DNA from: an uncultured Eubacteriales bacterium
GTDB lineage: Bacteria > Bacillota > Clostridia > Oscillospirales > Oscillospiraceae
DNA length: 64,000 nt
Assembly (NCBI GenBank): GCA_900317905.1
Contig: ONIN01000007.1
Location: 1-64,000 of the forward strand
Direction of reading: 5' to 3'
This document shows, piece after piece, positions 1 to 8,536 of the stretch (position 1 is the first letter of the stretch; each line of letters opens with the position of its first letter). The notes below the pieces were generated by a model. It made no database searches and was not told where the DNA came from. It saw only the letters and a list, made by a program, of their open reading frames with translations. The position numbers and the translations under genes are program-made.

Positions 1-41
1 TAACAGAGCGATAAACTATAATTTGCCCCTCCGCGCTCCAT

Positions 42-81
42 GCAAAAGCGCGCCGCAGGACAGACTGCGGCGCGCTTGGGT
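42..81 (-). terminator. Intrinsic terminator of the opp operon end
   Basis: A 13-bp GC-rich stem (46-58 pairing with 65-77) is followed on the minus strand by a short T run. It lies just after the last minus-strand gene of the opp cluster. A T run also follows on the plus strand, so it may act in both directions. Confidence 0.75.
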
Positions 82-82
82 T

Positions 83-331
83 TTATAGAACGATGGTGAG
101 GATCCAGATGACCAGGGCGCCGGCGGCAATGAAGATCCCGCCGATCAGCAGCGACGCGCCGATGGCGCTTTTGATGATGACCATCCGGTCTTCTTTGCTC
201 ATCTGCTGTGCGTCCGGCTCCGGGTCTTCCCGCTTCCGACGGAATCTGGGAAGCAGCATCGGCTGCCGATCCAGATCGCTCATGTCGGCGATCACCCGGC
301 CGTCGTCATCGTCATAGGTTTTCTTGCGCAT
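83..331 (-). CDS. Small membrane protein, unknown function
   Basis: An 82-residue protein with an acidic start (MRKKTYDDDDGR), a basic and charged middle, and a hydrophobic C-terminal half (about residues 50-82) that would form one or two membrane spans. The reading frame continues upstream through the hairpin spacer, but that extension is translated palindromic DNA; the ATG at 331 has a weak GAGG upstream and begins the part that looks like protein. It is the last gene of the opp cluster, between the hairpin array and a strong terminator, so it may be co-transcribed with oppF. I do not recognise the family and assign no function. Confidence 0.55.
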   Translation of the reverse strand: MRKKTYDDDDGRVIADMSDLDRQPMLLPRFRRKREDPEPDAQQMSKEDRMVIIKSAIGASLLIGGIFIAAGALVIWILTIVL

Positions 332-349
332 ATCGAAAGCCTCGCAGAG

Positions 350-533
350 TTTCGCGGCGCGGACGCCGCGAAAGAAAGTCCAATCATTTTGCCCCCGGAA
401 CTTGTTTCGGGGAGCAAAATACCGCTCACGGAGAAAGGAATTTTTCTTCCGCAAGTCGTACTTGCGCCAAAGATTCCTTTCGGAGTGGAATCTCATCCAT
501 TTGTATGATTGACTTTGTCAATCATACAAATGG
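350..533. repeat. Array of four consecutive inverted repeats
   Basis: Four hairpin-forming palindromes follow each other: 350-359/364-373 (10 bp, perfect), 386-392/414-420 with an imperfect inner stem, 434-441/473-480 with an inner 6-bp stem at 451-456/460-465, and 497-513/517-533 (17 bp perfect, 3-base loop). They fill the spacer downstream of oppF. The last stem contains the oppF stop codon (518-520). They may end or protect the transport mRNA, or be a mobile palindromic family. Confidence 0.8.
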
Positions 534-1531
534 CAAACGACGTAGTGGCCCGGCTCGATCTCCTTCTGCTCCGGGGTGACCTCCTTGCACTGGGCCATGC
601 ACTTGGCGCAGCGGGTGTGGAAGGGGCAGCCCTTGGGCGGGTTCGCCGGGGACGGGATGGAGCCCTCCAGCACGATGCGCTCCATCTTCACCGTGGGATC
701 CGGGATCGGGATGGCGGAGAACAGCGCCTCGGTGTAGGGGTGCAGCGGATGGTTGAAGATGTCCTCCGTGGCACCGTACTCCACCAGCTTGCCCAGGTAC
801 ATGACGCCCACAGTGTCGGAGATGTGCTCCACCACCGAGAGGTCATGGGAGATGAACAGGTAGGTCAGCTTGTACTGCTCCTGCAGATCGTTCAAGAGGT
901 TGATGATCTGCGCCTGGATGGACACGTCCAGGGCGGAGACCGGCTCGTCGCAGACCACGAAGCTGGGGTTCAGAGCCAGGGCTCTGGCGATGCAGATACG
1001 CTGCCGCTGGCCGCCGGAAAACTCGTGGGGATAGCGATCCTTGTGGAAGGGCTGCAGGCCGCAGCTGTCCATGATCCGGTCGATGTAGTCGTTATACTCC
1101 TCTTTCGGGACGATGTTGTGCTCTCTGACCGCCTCGCCGATGATCTCACCGACGGGCATTCTGGGGCTCAGCGAGGAGAAGGGGTCCTGGAAGATGATCT
1201 GCATCTTCGGGCGCAGGTCGTGCATCTCCTTGTGGCTCAGGTCATAGACCTCCTGCCCTTCGAAGAGCACCTGGCCGGCAGTCTTTTCGCCGGTGAGACG
1301 CAGGATGGTGCGGCCGGTGGTGGTCTTGCCGCAGCCGGACTCGCCCACCAGACCCATGGTGGTGCCCCGCTTCAGATTGAAGGTGACGCCGTCCACGGCC
1401 TTCACGTAGCCGGTGACCTGGCCGAAGAATCCGCCCTTGATGGGGAAATACTTCTTCAGGCCGTTTACCTGCAGAATGTACTGGGGATCATACTCCACGG
1501 GGGTGATCTTTTCTTCGATTTTCTTTGCCAT
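518..1531 (-). CDS. oppF: Oligopeptide/dipeptide ABC transporter ATP-binding protein (OppF type)
   Basis: 337 residues, the usual length for OppF/DppF. This cytoplasmic ATPase would energise the OppB/OppC channel together with OppD. Visible motifs are Walker A GESGCGKT (about 63-70), the Q-loop glutamine near 116, the ABC signature SGGQR (172-176) and Walker B VVCDE (192-196). A C-terminal oligopeptide-transporter domain carries a cysteine cluster ([14 protein letters not shown], about 300-315) typical of this subfamily. The start ATG overlaps the oppD stop by one base (TGATG), implying translational coupling. The stop codon sits inside a perfect 17-bp hairpin. Substrate class (peptide rather than nickel, for example) is inferred from the operon. 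Confidence 0.93.
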   Translation of the reverse strand: MAKKIEEKITPVEYDPQYILQVNGLKKYFPIKGGFFGQVTGYVKAVDGVTFNLKRGTTMGLVGESGCGKTTTGRTILRLTGEKTAGQVLFEGQEVYDLSHKEMHDLRPKMQIIFQDPFSSLSPRMPVGEIIGEAVREHNIVPKEEYNDYIDRIMDSCGLQPFHKDRYPHEFSGGQRQRICIARALALNPSFVVCDEPVSALDVSIQAQIINLLNDLQEQYKLTYLFISHDLSVVEHISDTVGVMYLGKLVEYGATEDIFNHPLHPYTEALFSAIPIPDPTVKMERIVLEGSIPSPANPPKGCPFHTRCAKCMAQCKEVTPEQKEIEPGHYVVCHLYD

Positions 1532-2676
1532 CAGTCGTCACGCCCCTTTCCGTCCGCGTAGCGCCAGCAGCTGACATAGTGGGTGTCAGAGAGCTTGATC
1601 TCACAGGGATAATCCCCATTGCAGGCCTCCACGCACATCTCGCAGCGGTCTTTGAAATAGCAGTAATCCGGCATATTGATGGGGTTCGGCACCTTGCCGG
1701 GGATGGAGTAGAGCTTCTCCACCCGCTTGCCCACCACGGGCTTCGACGCCATCAGGCCGATGGTGTAGGGGTGGGACGGGTTCTGGAAGATGTCCAGGGC
1801 TGTGCCCTTCTCCACCACGCGGCCGGAGTACATGACCACCACGTAGTCCGCCATCTCGGCGATGACGCCCAGGTCATGGGTGATGAGCATGATGGAGGAG
1901 TTGATGCGGTCCTTCAGGTTCCGCAGCAGATCCAGGATCTGCGCCTGGATGGTCACGTCCAGAGCCGTGGTCGGCTCGTCGGCGATGATCAGCTTCGGGT
2001 CGCAGGCCAGGGCCATGGCGATCATGACACGCTGACGCATACCGCCGGAGAGCTCGTGGGGGAACATCTTATAGACGCCCTCGGCGTTGGCGATGCCCAC
2101 CATCTGCAGCAGCTCGATGGTGCGGTCCTTCACGTTCTGGTCGCTGCCGGAGCGGTGGAGCAGCAGCACTTCCTCGATCTGGTCGCCGATGCGGAAGACC
2201 GGGTTCAGGCTGGTCATGGGCTCCTGGAAGATCATGGACATGAAGTTGCCGCGGAGGGTCTGCATGACGTTCAGCGGGGTCTTGGTGATGTCATAGGCCT
2301 TGTCGCCCAGGTTCATGCGGATCTCGCCGTCCACGATCTGGCCGACGGGACGCTGCAGCAGCTGCATGATGGAGAGGCTGGTGACGCTCTTGCCGCAGCC
2401 GGACTCGCCCACGACGCCCACGGTCATGCCCTGGGGGACGTTGAAGCTGACGCCGTCGACGGCCTTGCTGGTACCGATGTCGGTGAAGAAGTAGGTGCGC
2501 AGATTGTCGATCTCCAGCACGTTCTTCGGGTCGTGCATCTCGGTGAGATACTCAGACTCCGGCACGTTCTTGCGCTTATACTGTTTTTCGTATTCCTTGG
2601 TGATCTTCCGGTTTTCCCGGCTGATCCGGCGGGATTCTCTGGCGGACAGATATCCGTCCTGTTTCTTTTTTGCCAT
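1531..2676 (-). CDS. oppD: Oligopeptide/dipeptide ABC transporter ATP-binding protein (OppD type)
   Basis: 381 residues: the partner ATPase of OppF. Walker A GESGCGKS (90-97), signature LSGGMRQR (209-216), Walker B LIIADE (229-234) and a C-terminal peptide-transporter domain with cysteines ([11 protein letters not shown]) are readable. An unusual highly charged N-terminal extension of about 50 residues (lysine, arginine and glutamate rich) precedes the normal start of the ABC fold; most OppD proteins lack it. The gene lies 17 bases after oppC and overlaps oppF, so it is part of the same transcript. Family assignment is firm; the exact peptide range cannot be read. Confidence 0.93.
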   Translation of the reverse strand: MAKKKQDGYLSARESRRISRENRKITKEYEKQYKRKNVPESEYLTEMHDPKNVLEIDNLRTYFFTDIGTSKAVDGVSFNVPQGMTVGVVGESGCGKSVTSLSIMQLLQRPVGQIVDGEIRMNLGDKAYDITKTPLNVMQTLRGNFMSMIFQEPMTSLNPVFRIGDQIEEVLLLHRSGSDQNVKDRTIELLQMVGIANAEGVYKMFPHELSGGMRQRVMIAMALACDPKLIIADEPTTALDVTIQAQILDLLRNLKDRINSSIMLITHDLGVIAEMADYVVVMYSGRVVEKGTALDIFQNPSHPYTIGLMASKPVVGKRVEKLYSIPGKVPNPINMPDYCYFKDRCEMCVEACNGDYPCEIKLSDTHYVSCWRYADGKGRDD

Positions 2677-2693
2677 CGAAATCTGCCCTCCCC

Positions 2694-4352
2694 TCAGCGT
2701 TTCATCTTCGGGTCAAAGGCATCCCGAAGGCCGTCGCCGACGATGTTGAACGCCAGCACCGTGGCCAGCAGCAGCACGCCCGCCGGGATCCAGATGAACC
2801 AGTAGTTGGTCAAAACGAAGGTGTCGTTGACGTCGTTGATGATGTTGCCCCAGGAGGCGAAGGGGAAGCGCACGCCCAGGCCCAGGAAGGACAGGGTCGC
2901 CTCGGTGATGATCGTGCTGCCGAGGCCCATGGTCATGATGACGATGAGCTGCGGGATCACGTTGGGCACCAGGTGCTTGAAGATGCGCTTCGGGACGCTG
3001 ATGCCGCAGGACTCGGTGGCGGTCATGAACTCCTGCTCACGCAGAGACAGGATCTGGCCGCGGACCATGCGGGCGATGCTGGGCCAGCCCAGGAAGCCCA
3101 GGATCAGCATCAGGTAGAGCATTCTCGTGTAGGAATCCAGGTTCGCCGCGTCCATGGCAGCGCCCAGAATGATGATCAAGGGCAGCGACGGGATGCAGTA
3201 GAAGATATCCACGATACGCATGATGAGGTTGTCGATCCAGCCGCCGAAGTAGCCGGAGATGCCGCCCAGGATGACGCCCAGGACACTCTCGATGATGACG
3301 ACGATGAAGCCGATGATCAGGGAGACGCGGCCGCCGTACATCAGACGGGTCAGCATGTCCATGCCGTTGCGGTCGGTGCCCAGCCAGTGCTCCTTGGAGG
3401 GAGAGGCGTAGGTGTCAAACACGCGGGTGTCCTTCTCCTGCTTGACGTTCCAAGTATTCTTGGCGGCGTCGAAACTGAGGACGTACTCATAGGTCTCGCC
3501 GTTCTCGTCTTTAAAGTTGAACTCCGAGTCCTTGGCCTCCACGGCGTCGATGAGCTGGGTCTTGAAGTCGCGGCTCAGGAACACGTCGCTCATGACCGGG
3601 CGGATGATGTACTCACTGACATAGCCGACCTCTTCCCCGCCGGCGGCGGTGATGACGCCATCCTTGTCGATCTCATAGGTCTTGCCGTCGGCCTCAAATG
3701 AGTCCTCTTCATTGGCATGGGCAAGAAGAGCATTCATGGTGAACTCGAAGCTGAAGCTGCCGCCCACATCGGAGGCGCTGACGGTCTCCCGGTTGGCGGT
3801 GCCGACCACCTTGTCACCGACTCTGACCACATAGAGGCCATCGTTGATCTTCTCCAGATCGTAGGTGCTGCCGTTGTAGTCGAAGCTCTCGTTGCCCCGC
3901 ATGATGTTCAGCAGGGTCTGGGCCTGCACCGGGCCCCGGAAGAGCTCGGCGTCGGCCACGGTATAGACCAGATCCTCGTTGTGGATGACGGCGGCGTAGT
4001 CCTTCACCTGCTGGTCGATGCGGTAGAACTTCTGGTCCTGCTTATAGGGGCTGATGATGCCGCCCACGAAGGAGAACAGGAACATCAGAAGCAGGATGAT
4101 CATGCCGGTGACGGCCAGACGGTTTCTAAAGAACCGCTTCGCCACCAGGGCGCCCGGAGAGAGCACCTGTACACGGCGGTCATCGTTCAGGGAGTACTGC
4201 TCGTTGGGATCATCCCCATTGGGTGCGGAAGCGCTGCTGTTTTTCACTGCGTCCTCCGTGAGCTTTTCCGCGTGGCGGCGCGCAGCCTTCTGCGGAACGG
4301 AATGGGGATAGACCGGAGTGGCTTCGTATTTCATATCCTTGTTATCGCTCAT
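2694..4352 (-). CDS. oppC: Oligopeptide ABC transporter permease (OppC type) with large extracytoplasmic insert
   Basis: 552 residues against about 300 for ordinary OppC. The N-terminus (about 80 residues, cytoplasmic) leads into TM1 (about 82-100). A hydrophilic insert of roughly 210 residues (106-318) follows before the conserved family motif HWLGTDRNGMDML (322-334) and the remaining membrane spans with the EAA loop (EQEFMTATESCG). The insert lies outside the membrane if topology is normal and contains three related units ending in (D/N)G.TY motifs at about 156-186, 216-244 and 275-303. I chose the ATG at 4352 because AGGAG lies 10 bases upstream; the GTG at 4364 overlaps that site. Located between oppB and oppD. 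Confidence 0.9.
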   Translation of the reverse strand: MSDNKDMKYEATPVYPHSVPQKAARRHAEKLTEDAVKNSSASAPNGDDPNEQYSLNDDRRVQVLSPGALVAKRFFRNRLAVTGMIILLLMFLFSFVGGIISPYKQDQKFYRIDQQVKDYAAVIHNEDLVYTVADAELFRGPVQAQTLLNIMRGNESFDYNGSTYDLEKINDGLYVVRVGDKVVGTANRETVSASDVGGSFSFEFTMNALLAHANEEDSFEADGKTYEIDKDGVITAAGGEEVGYVSEYIIRPVMSDVFLSRDFKTQLIDAVEAKDSEFNFKDENGETYEYVLSFDAAKNTWNVKQEKDTRVFDTYASPSKEHWLGTDRNGMDMLTRLMYGGRVSLIIGFIVVIIESVLGVILGGISGYFGGWIDNLIMRIVDIFYCIPSLPLIIILGAAMDAANLDSYTRMLYLMLILGFLGWPSIARMVRGQILSLREQEFMTATESCGISVPKRIFKHLVPNVIPQLIVIMTMGLGSTIITEATLSFLGLGVRFPFASWGNIINDVNDTFVLTNYWFIWIPAGVLLLATVLAFNIVGDGLRDAFDPKMKR

Positions 4353-4371
4353 GATGCAAACCACTCCTTTC

Positions 4372-5364
4372 TCACGAGATGCGCACGCGGGGGTCCACCA
4401 CCGCGTACAGAATGTCCGAGAGCAGGTTGCCCAGCAGCGTCAGAACCGCCAGGAACATCAGATAGAACATCTCGAACGGGATGTCGCCGGCCACCATGGA
4501 CTGGTAGGACGCAAAGCCGATGCCCGGGATGGAGAACAGGGTCTCCGTGATCAGGGCGCCTGCGAACAGGCCCGGCAGAGAGCCGCCCACGATGGTGACG
4601 ATGGGGATCAGGGTATTGCGGAAGGCGTGCTTGTAGATGACCTTCTTCTCCGACAGGCCCTTGGCGCGGGCGGTGCGGATGTAGTCGGCGTTCAGCACTT
4701 CCAGCATGTTGGTTCTGGTGTAGCGCATGAGGGAGCCCATGCTGACCACCACCAGCACGATGATGGGCAAGACCAGATGGTGCGCCTTGTCCAGGAACTG
4801 GCCCCAGGCGTTGAGCTGGTTGTAGTTTCGTCCAACCAGACCGTACAGGTCGAACCACCCCAGCTTGACAGAGAACACCAGCTTCAGCAATGACGCAAAG
4901 AAGAACGTCGGCAAGCTGATGCCCGCCAGTGCGATGACCGACACCGCGTAGTCCGTCTTGGAATACTGCTTCGTGGCGGCGATGACGCCCAGGGGGATCG
5001 CGATGATAATCTCGAAGAAAAAGCTCACCGCGCCCATGACGAAGCTCAGCCAGACGGTCTTGTTGAACTCGTCCACCACGGGAATGGTCCACTTCCAGCT
5101 GTCGCCGAACTCGCCGCGCAGCATGGAACCCAGCCACCCGAGGAAGCCGGGAATAATGCCCTTATCCAGATTGTAGGACGCAGCCAGCTGCGCCATCCAC
5201 TCCTCATAGCTCTTGGAGCCCGGCTGCATGGACTTCTGCCGCGCCATGGCCTCCACGTAGCTGGTAGGCAGGGCGCGCATCAAAGCGTAGATGATGAATG
5301 CCACAAAGAACAGAATCACCACGCTGAGCAGCACGCGCTTGAGGATATACTTCCACACTTTCAC
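4372..5364 (-). CDS. oppB: Oligopeptide ABC transporter permease (OppB type)
   Basis: 330 residues, normal for OppB. TM1 at about 9-29 (ILKRVLLSVVILFFVAFIIY) is followed by an extracytoplasmic loop, then five further spans. The EAA motif region (NADYIRTARAKGLSEKKVIYKHAFRN) that contacts the ATPases is clear. It starts with GTG, preceded by a full GAGGTGAT Shine-Dalgarno. It is separated from the binding-protein gene by 267 bases that hold four hairpins, and from oppC by 19 bases. It would form the membrane channel with the unusual OppC. Confidence 0.93.
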   Translation of the reverse strand: MKVWKYILKRVLLSVVILFFVAFIIYALMRALPTSYVEAMARQKSMQPGSKSYEEWMAQLAASYNLDKGIIPGFLGWLGSMLRGEFGDSWKWTIPVVDEFNKTVWLSFVMGAVSFFFEIIIAIPLGVIAATKQYSKTDYAVSVIALAGISLPTFFFASLLKLVFSVKLGWFDLYGLVGRNYNQLNAWGQFLDKAHHLVLPIIVLVVVSMGSLMRYTRTNMLEVLNADYIRTARAKGLSEKKVIYKHAFRNTLIPIVTIVGGSLPGLFAGALITETLFSIPGIGFASYQSMVAGDIPFEMFYLMFLAVLTLLGNLLSDILYAVVDPRVRIS

Positions 5365-5469
5365 ATCACCTCTCGGTATTTTCTCTCATTGAACAATCTC
5401 AGTGCTCAAGCATCCGTCATGGACCATGGCGGAGGATTCAACGCTGAAAAGATTTCCATGGGGCGGGTT

Positions 5470-5583
5470 CGGGAGGGGATGGGATTCCCCTCCCGAGTTT
5501 TCAATCGCAGCAGGCGCTTGCGCCTGCCCTCTGCATTGGAAGGTTTCCTTCAAATGCAGAGGGGCAGACAGGAGTCTGCCCCT
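5470..5583. repeat. Array of four hairpins between the peptide-binding protein and oppB
   Basis: Four successive inverted repeats: 5470-5479/5486-5495 (10 bp perfect), 5510-5517/5520-5527 (8 bp), 5529-5537/5553-5561 with an inner stem (about 14 bp in total) and 5560-5569/5574-5583 (10 bp perfect). The array fills the only sizeable gap in the operon. Likely effect (inference): it protects or partially terminates the upstream mRNA so that more binding protein than permease is made. Confidence 0.8.
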
Positions 5584-5631
5584 CCCTGTTCATTTAGGTA
5601 TTTGCGATTTCAGATAATCGGCTCAGCTTTT

Positions 5632-7902
5632 TCAGTTGAGCTCGATGTTCTCGATCTCAGCCAGCCAGCCGTAGTAGGTGGTGATATCGGGAGTCACAGT
5701 GTCGAGATTCACGCGCTCGCTGGAGAAGATGATCGCGTTCTGACGCTGATAGACAGGAACCTCAACGGCCCAGTCAACGATGATGTCCAGGCAGCTCTTG
5801 TACATCTGCTTACGGAAGGACTGATCCAGGCTCTCGCGGGCTTCCATGATCAGCTGGTCCAGCTCCTCGTCAGCGATGTCGTACATGTAGTTGGAGCCAC
5901 CGGCCTCGCCGCCCTGGCTGCCGGAGTAGTAGACCTGATACATATCCGGGTCAGGAGTGGCACCCCAGGCGGCGCACCACATAGGAACCTGGTCGGCCTC
6001 GATGCCGGTCCAGAGGTCAGCGGAGTTGGCAAGGTCTTTCACAACCAGCTCGAAGCCGATCTTGGCAAAGGCGTCCTTGGCCAGGTTCAGCATCATGAAG
6101 GAGGGGTGATCGCCAGCGCCGTCGGCGGGGATCCAGACTTCGTAGCTCAGGGCAGCGCCTTCGGGAGCAGCGGTCAGCTTGCCGTCAGTGACGGTGTAGC
6201 CGGCAGCCTCGAAGTAACCCAGGGCGGCCTTCAGAGCGGCCTCCTCACGGGCGGCGTCGTCCATGTCAGAGGTGTAGATGTCGTTGCCGTCCACGTCCTT
6301 GCTGAAGGCAATGGCGTAGTCAGCATCGGTGGCCTGCGGAGCAGCCCAGGAGGTGTTGGAGATCGGGTAGTTGATGACGGAAGCAACGCCGGCGCCATAG
6401 TAGCTGTCGACGGTGACGTCACGGAAGTTGGAGAACACGGTGGCGAGGGCCTTGCGCAGGTTCTTGGAAGCGTCGGAGCCGATGTCGCCGCCCACGTTCA
6501 CGGCCTTGGCGCTGATGCCCAGGTAGCCGTAGCCGAGGTTGTCAACAGTGTTGGTGGTGATGACAGGACCGTTCACATCGTCGTTGCCATTGGCGGCCTT
6601 GATGGCGTCAACGGTGTCCTTGGAGTAGCTGGGATCGGTGATGTCGATGGTGCCGGTGGTGACGCCATTGAGCTTATCCTTATCGCTGGACTCCAGGAAC
6701 TGGACGTACTGGGTCTTGGGAGCGCCCTTGAAGTAGTTCTCGTTGGCCTCGAAGTAAACGACGCCGTTCTCGAACTTCAGGAACTTGTAGGGGCCGGCGC
6801 CCATGGGCTCAGTGGTCTTGGCCTTCACGCCGGACAGGTCGCCCTTGACGAAGCCGAACTGGTTGTTGTCATAGTCATAGAGGCTGGCGTCGCCATAGTA
6901 GTGCATGGGAGCCACGGTGATGCCCATCTGATAGATGGCGGGAGCATCCGCCTTGGTGAGGGTCACGCGGACGGAGTAATCGCCGGTCTTCTCGATGCCG
7001 GTGATGGAGTCAGCGCTGTCGCCGGTCTTGACACCCTTGGTGTAGTCGGCGAAATCGGGGAACAGCTCGGAGAAATCGACATCAGCGGCCTCGGTGGAGA
7101 CGGCAGTGGGGATGTCGTTGTCATAAGCCTCGAGGATCGCAGCCCAGAAATCAGCGGCGGTGGCGTCCTCAGCCAGCTCGTAGCCCCAGGTAGCGGCGCA
7201 CTCGGCGACAGAAGCGTCAGCCTCGTTGTACTCGTTGTTGATGCAGAAATCAACAATGCTCTGGGCGAAAGCCGGGCCGGCCTCGTTGAGGGACTTCCAG
7301 AAAGCGGTCTGCTCTTCCTCGGTCCAGTTGGTGAAGTCGGTGTTGTCCTCACCGGCCTCCAGCAGCAGGCTGTAGAGGCTGGACATGCCGGAACGATACT
7401 CTTCCATGCCGGCGATGGGCAGCGCAAAGAAGGTGGAGTTGCCGTCATAGGTGGGGTCAGACAGAACGTACATGGAGAAGATGACGTCGTCGGCGGTGAG
7501 CTTCTCACCATCGGAGAAGGTGACGTCGTCGCGCAGATCGAAATCGTATGCGATGGTGCCGTCGTCGTTCTCGGTGATGGTCAGGTCAGCCAGTCCCGTG
7601 TACTCGTAATCGTTGCCGTTGTAGGGACGGGTCTCGCCGGTCTTGCCCTTCTCGACGATGGCGCCCTGACGGTCAATGTCGAGCAGGTTGACAGCCGTCA
7701 TGGCCCAGACGTCCTGGTCGTAAGCAGTCTCCGAGAAGAAGGGAGAGAACTTACTGGAGAAGTTGGAATAGCCGACGACCAGCGGCTTGCTGCCGCTCTC
7801 AGCCGGTTCGGCGCTTCCGCTGGATTCCTGCTTGGTGCCGCAGCCTGCGAACAAGGCGAGGCACATCACAAGAGCCAGCAACAGTGCGATGGTTCTTTTC
7901 AC
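5632..7902 (-). CDS. Peptide ABC transporter substrate-binding lipoprotein (SBP family 5)
   Basis: 756 residues, longer than typical family-5 binding proteins (about 530-600). A lipoprotein signal (MKRTIALLLALVMCLALFAG then Cys21) anchors it outside the membrane, where it would deliver peptides to OppBC. Family-5 features such as the early SKFSPFF and DDVTFSDGEKLTADDV segments and the late Trp/Tyr-rich lobe are visible. An alanine- and acid-rich stretch around 160-290 accounts for part of the extra length. Start is GTG with AAGGAGG about 10 bases upstream. It is the first gene of the opp cluster. Confidence 0.9.
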   Translation of the reverse strand: MKRTIALLLALVMCLALFAGCGTKQESSGSAEPAESGSKPLVVGYSNFSSKFSPFFSETAYDQDVWAMTAVNLLDIDRQGAIVEKGKTGETRPYNGNDYEYTGLADLTITENDDGTIAYDFDLRDDVTFSDGEKLTADDVIFSMYVLSDPTYDGNSTFFALPIAGMEEYRSGMSSLYSLLLEAGEDNTDFTNWTEEEQTAFWKSLNEAGPAFAQSIVDFCINNEYNEADASVAECAATWGYELAEDATAADFWAAILEAYDNDIPTAVSTEAADVDFSELFPDFADYTKGVKTGDSADSITGIEKTGDYSVRVTLTKADAPAIYQMGITVAPMHYYGDASLYDYDNNQFGFVKGDLSGVKAKTTEPMGAGPYKFLKFENGVVYFEANENYFKGAPKTQYVQFLESSDKDKLNGVTTGTIDITDPSYSKDTVDAIKAANGNDDVNGPVITTNTVDNLGYGYLGISAKAVNVGGDIGSDASKNLRKALATVFSNFRDVTVDSYYGAGVASVINYPISNTSWAAPQATDADYAIAFSKDVDGNDIYTSDMDDAAREEAALKAALGYFEAAGYTVTDGKLTAAPEGAALSYEVWIPADGAGDHPSFMMLNLAKDAFAKIGFELVVKDLANSADLWTGIEADQVPMWCAAWGATPDPDMYQVYYSGSQGGEAGGSNYMYDIADEELDQLIMEARESLDQSFRKQMYKSCLDIIVDWAVEVPVYQRQNAIIFSSERVNLDTVTPDITTYYGWLAEIENIELN

Positions 7903-8011
7903 TTGCTTTGTCCTCCTTAGAGATTTTGTTTGAGTCCGATGGGGCCTTTACCACCGCAGCCCAAGGGGACTCAATTCTTTTTTTATTTCAACGGTTTTGA
8001 AGCCGAAGAAA

Positions 8012-8536
8012 TCATGTTTCAAGCTCCCACACCTGCTTTTGGAAGGCGTTGCCCGCGATCCAGGCGGAGATCGCCGCCAGAAGCAGCAGCAGGAAAAACC
8101 AGAGACAGACGCCGGAGAAGGCGGTTTTGGAAATCAGCAGATACACGCCGCCGAGCACTCCAGTGAGCAGATTGAACGCCGCCAGCGCTCTGGTGATGGG
8201 GAAAATGCTATCTTTCACATTTTCCCAGGCGAAGGTCTTCACCCGTCCTCTGGAAAAGGCCAGCTTCCTCCCCTGCCAGAACAGGGCGAAGAAAACGGAC
8301 ACCGTGCCGAGGTACGGGATGATGACATACCAGGTGTTCAGCATCCCCGGAAAGGGCAGGCAGCCCGCCGAGATCAGAAACCCGGCAGAAATCACGCTCC
8401 AAATCAGAAACGGCATGAGGGCCTTTCCCCCGCCCTGCAGCTGATACCAGTCGCCGACGTAGTGGTATTCCCCGTTGGCGTCCTTGATGTGCTGATCCAG
8501 ATGGGCCTTGTGGCGCCGCCGATGCTCCTGGGCCAT
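8012..8536 (-). CDS. Hypothetical four-span membrane protein
   Basis: 174 residues. A His- and charged-residue-rich N-terminus (MAQEHRRRHKAHLDQHIKDANGEYHYVGDWY) is followed by hydrophobic segments at about 42-63, 69-90, 115-135 and 140-162. Its ATG abuts the stop codon of the upstream oligoendopeptidase gene (TAA then ATG), so the two are translationally coupled. I do not recognise the family. The N-terminus could bind metal, but that is speculation. Confidence 0.7.
   Translation of the reverse strand: MAQEHRRRHKAHLDQHIKDANGEYHYVGDWYQLQGGGKALMPFLIWSVISAGFLISAGCLPFPGMLNTWYVIIPYLGTVSVFFALFWQGRKLAFSRGRVKTFAWENVKDSIFPITRALAAFNLLTGVLGGVYLLISKTAFSGVCLWFFLLLLLAAISAWIAGNAFQKQVWELET

Noticed and set aside
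83-496. 137-residue version of the first minus-strand gene
   Set aside because: Its first 55 residues are translated from the palindrome array; the ATG at 331 is the more credible start.
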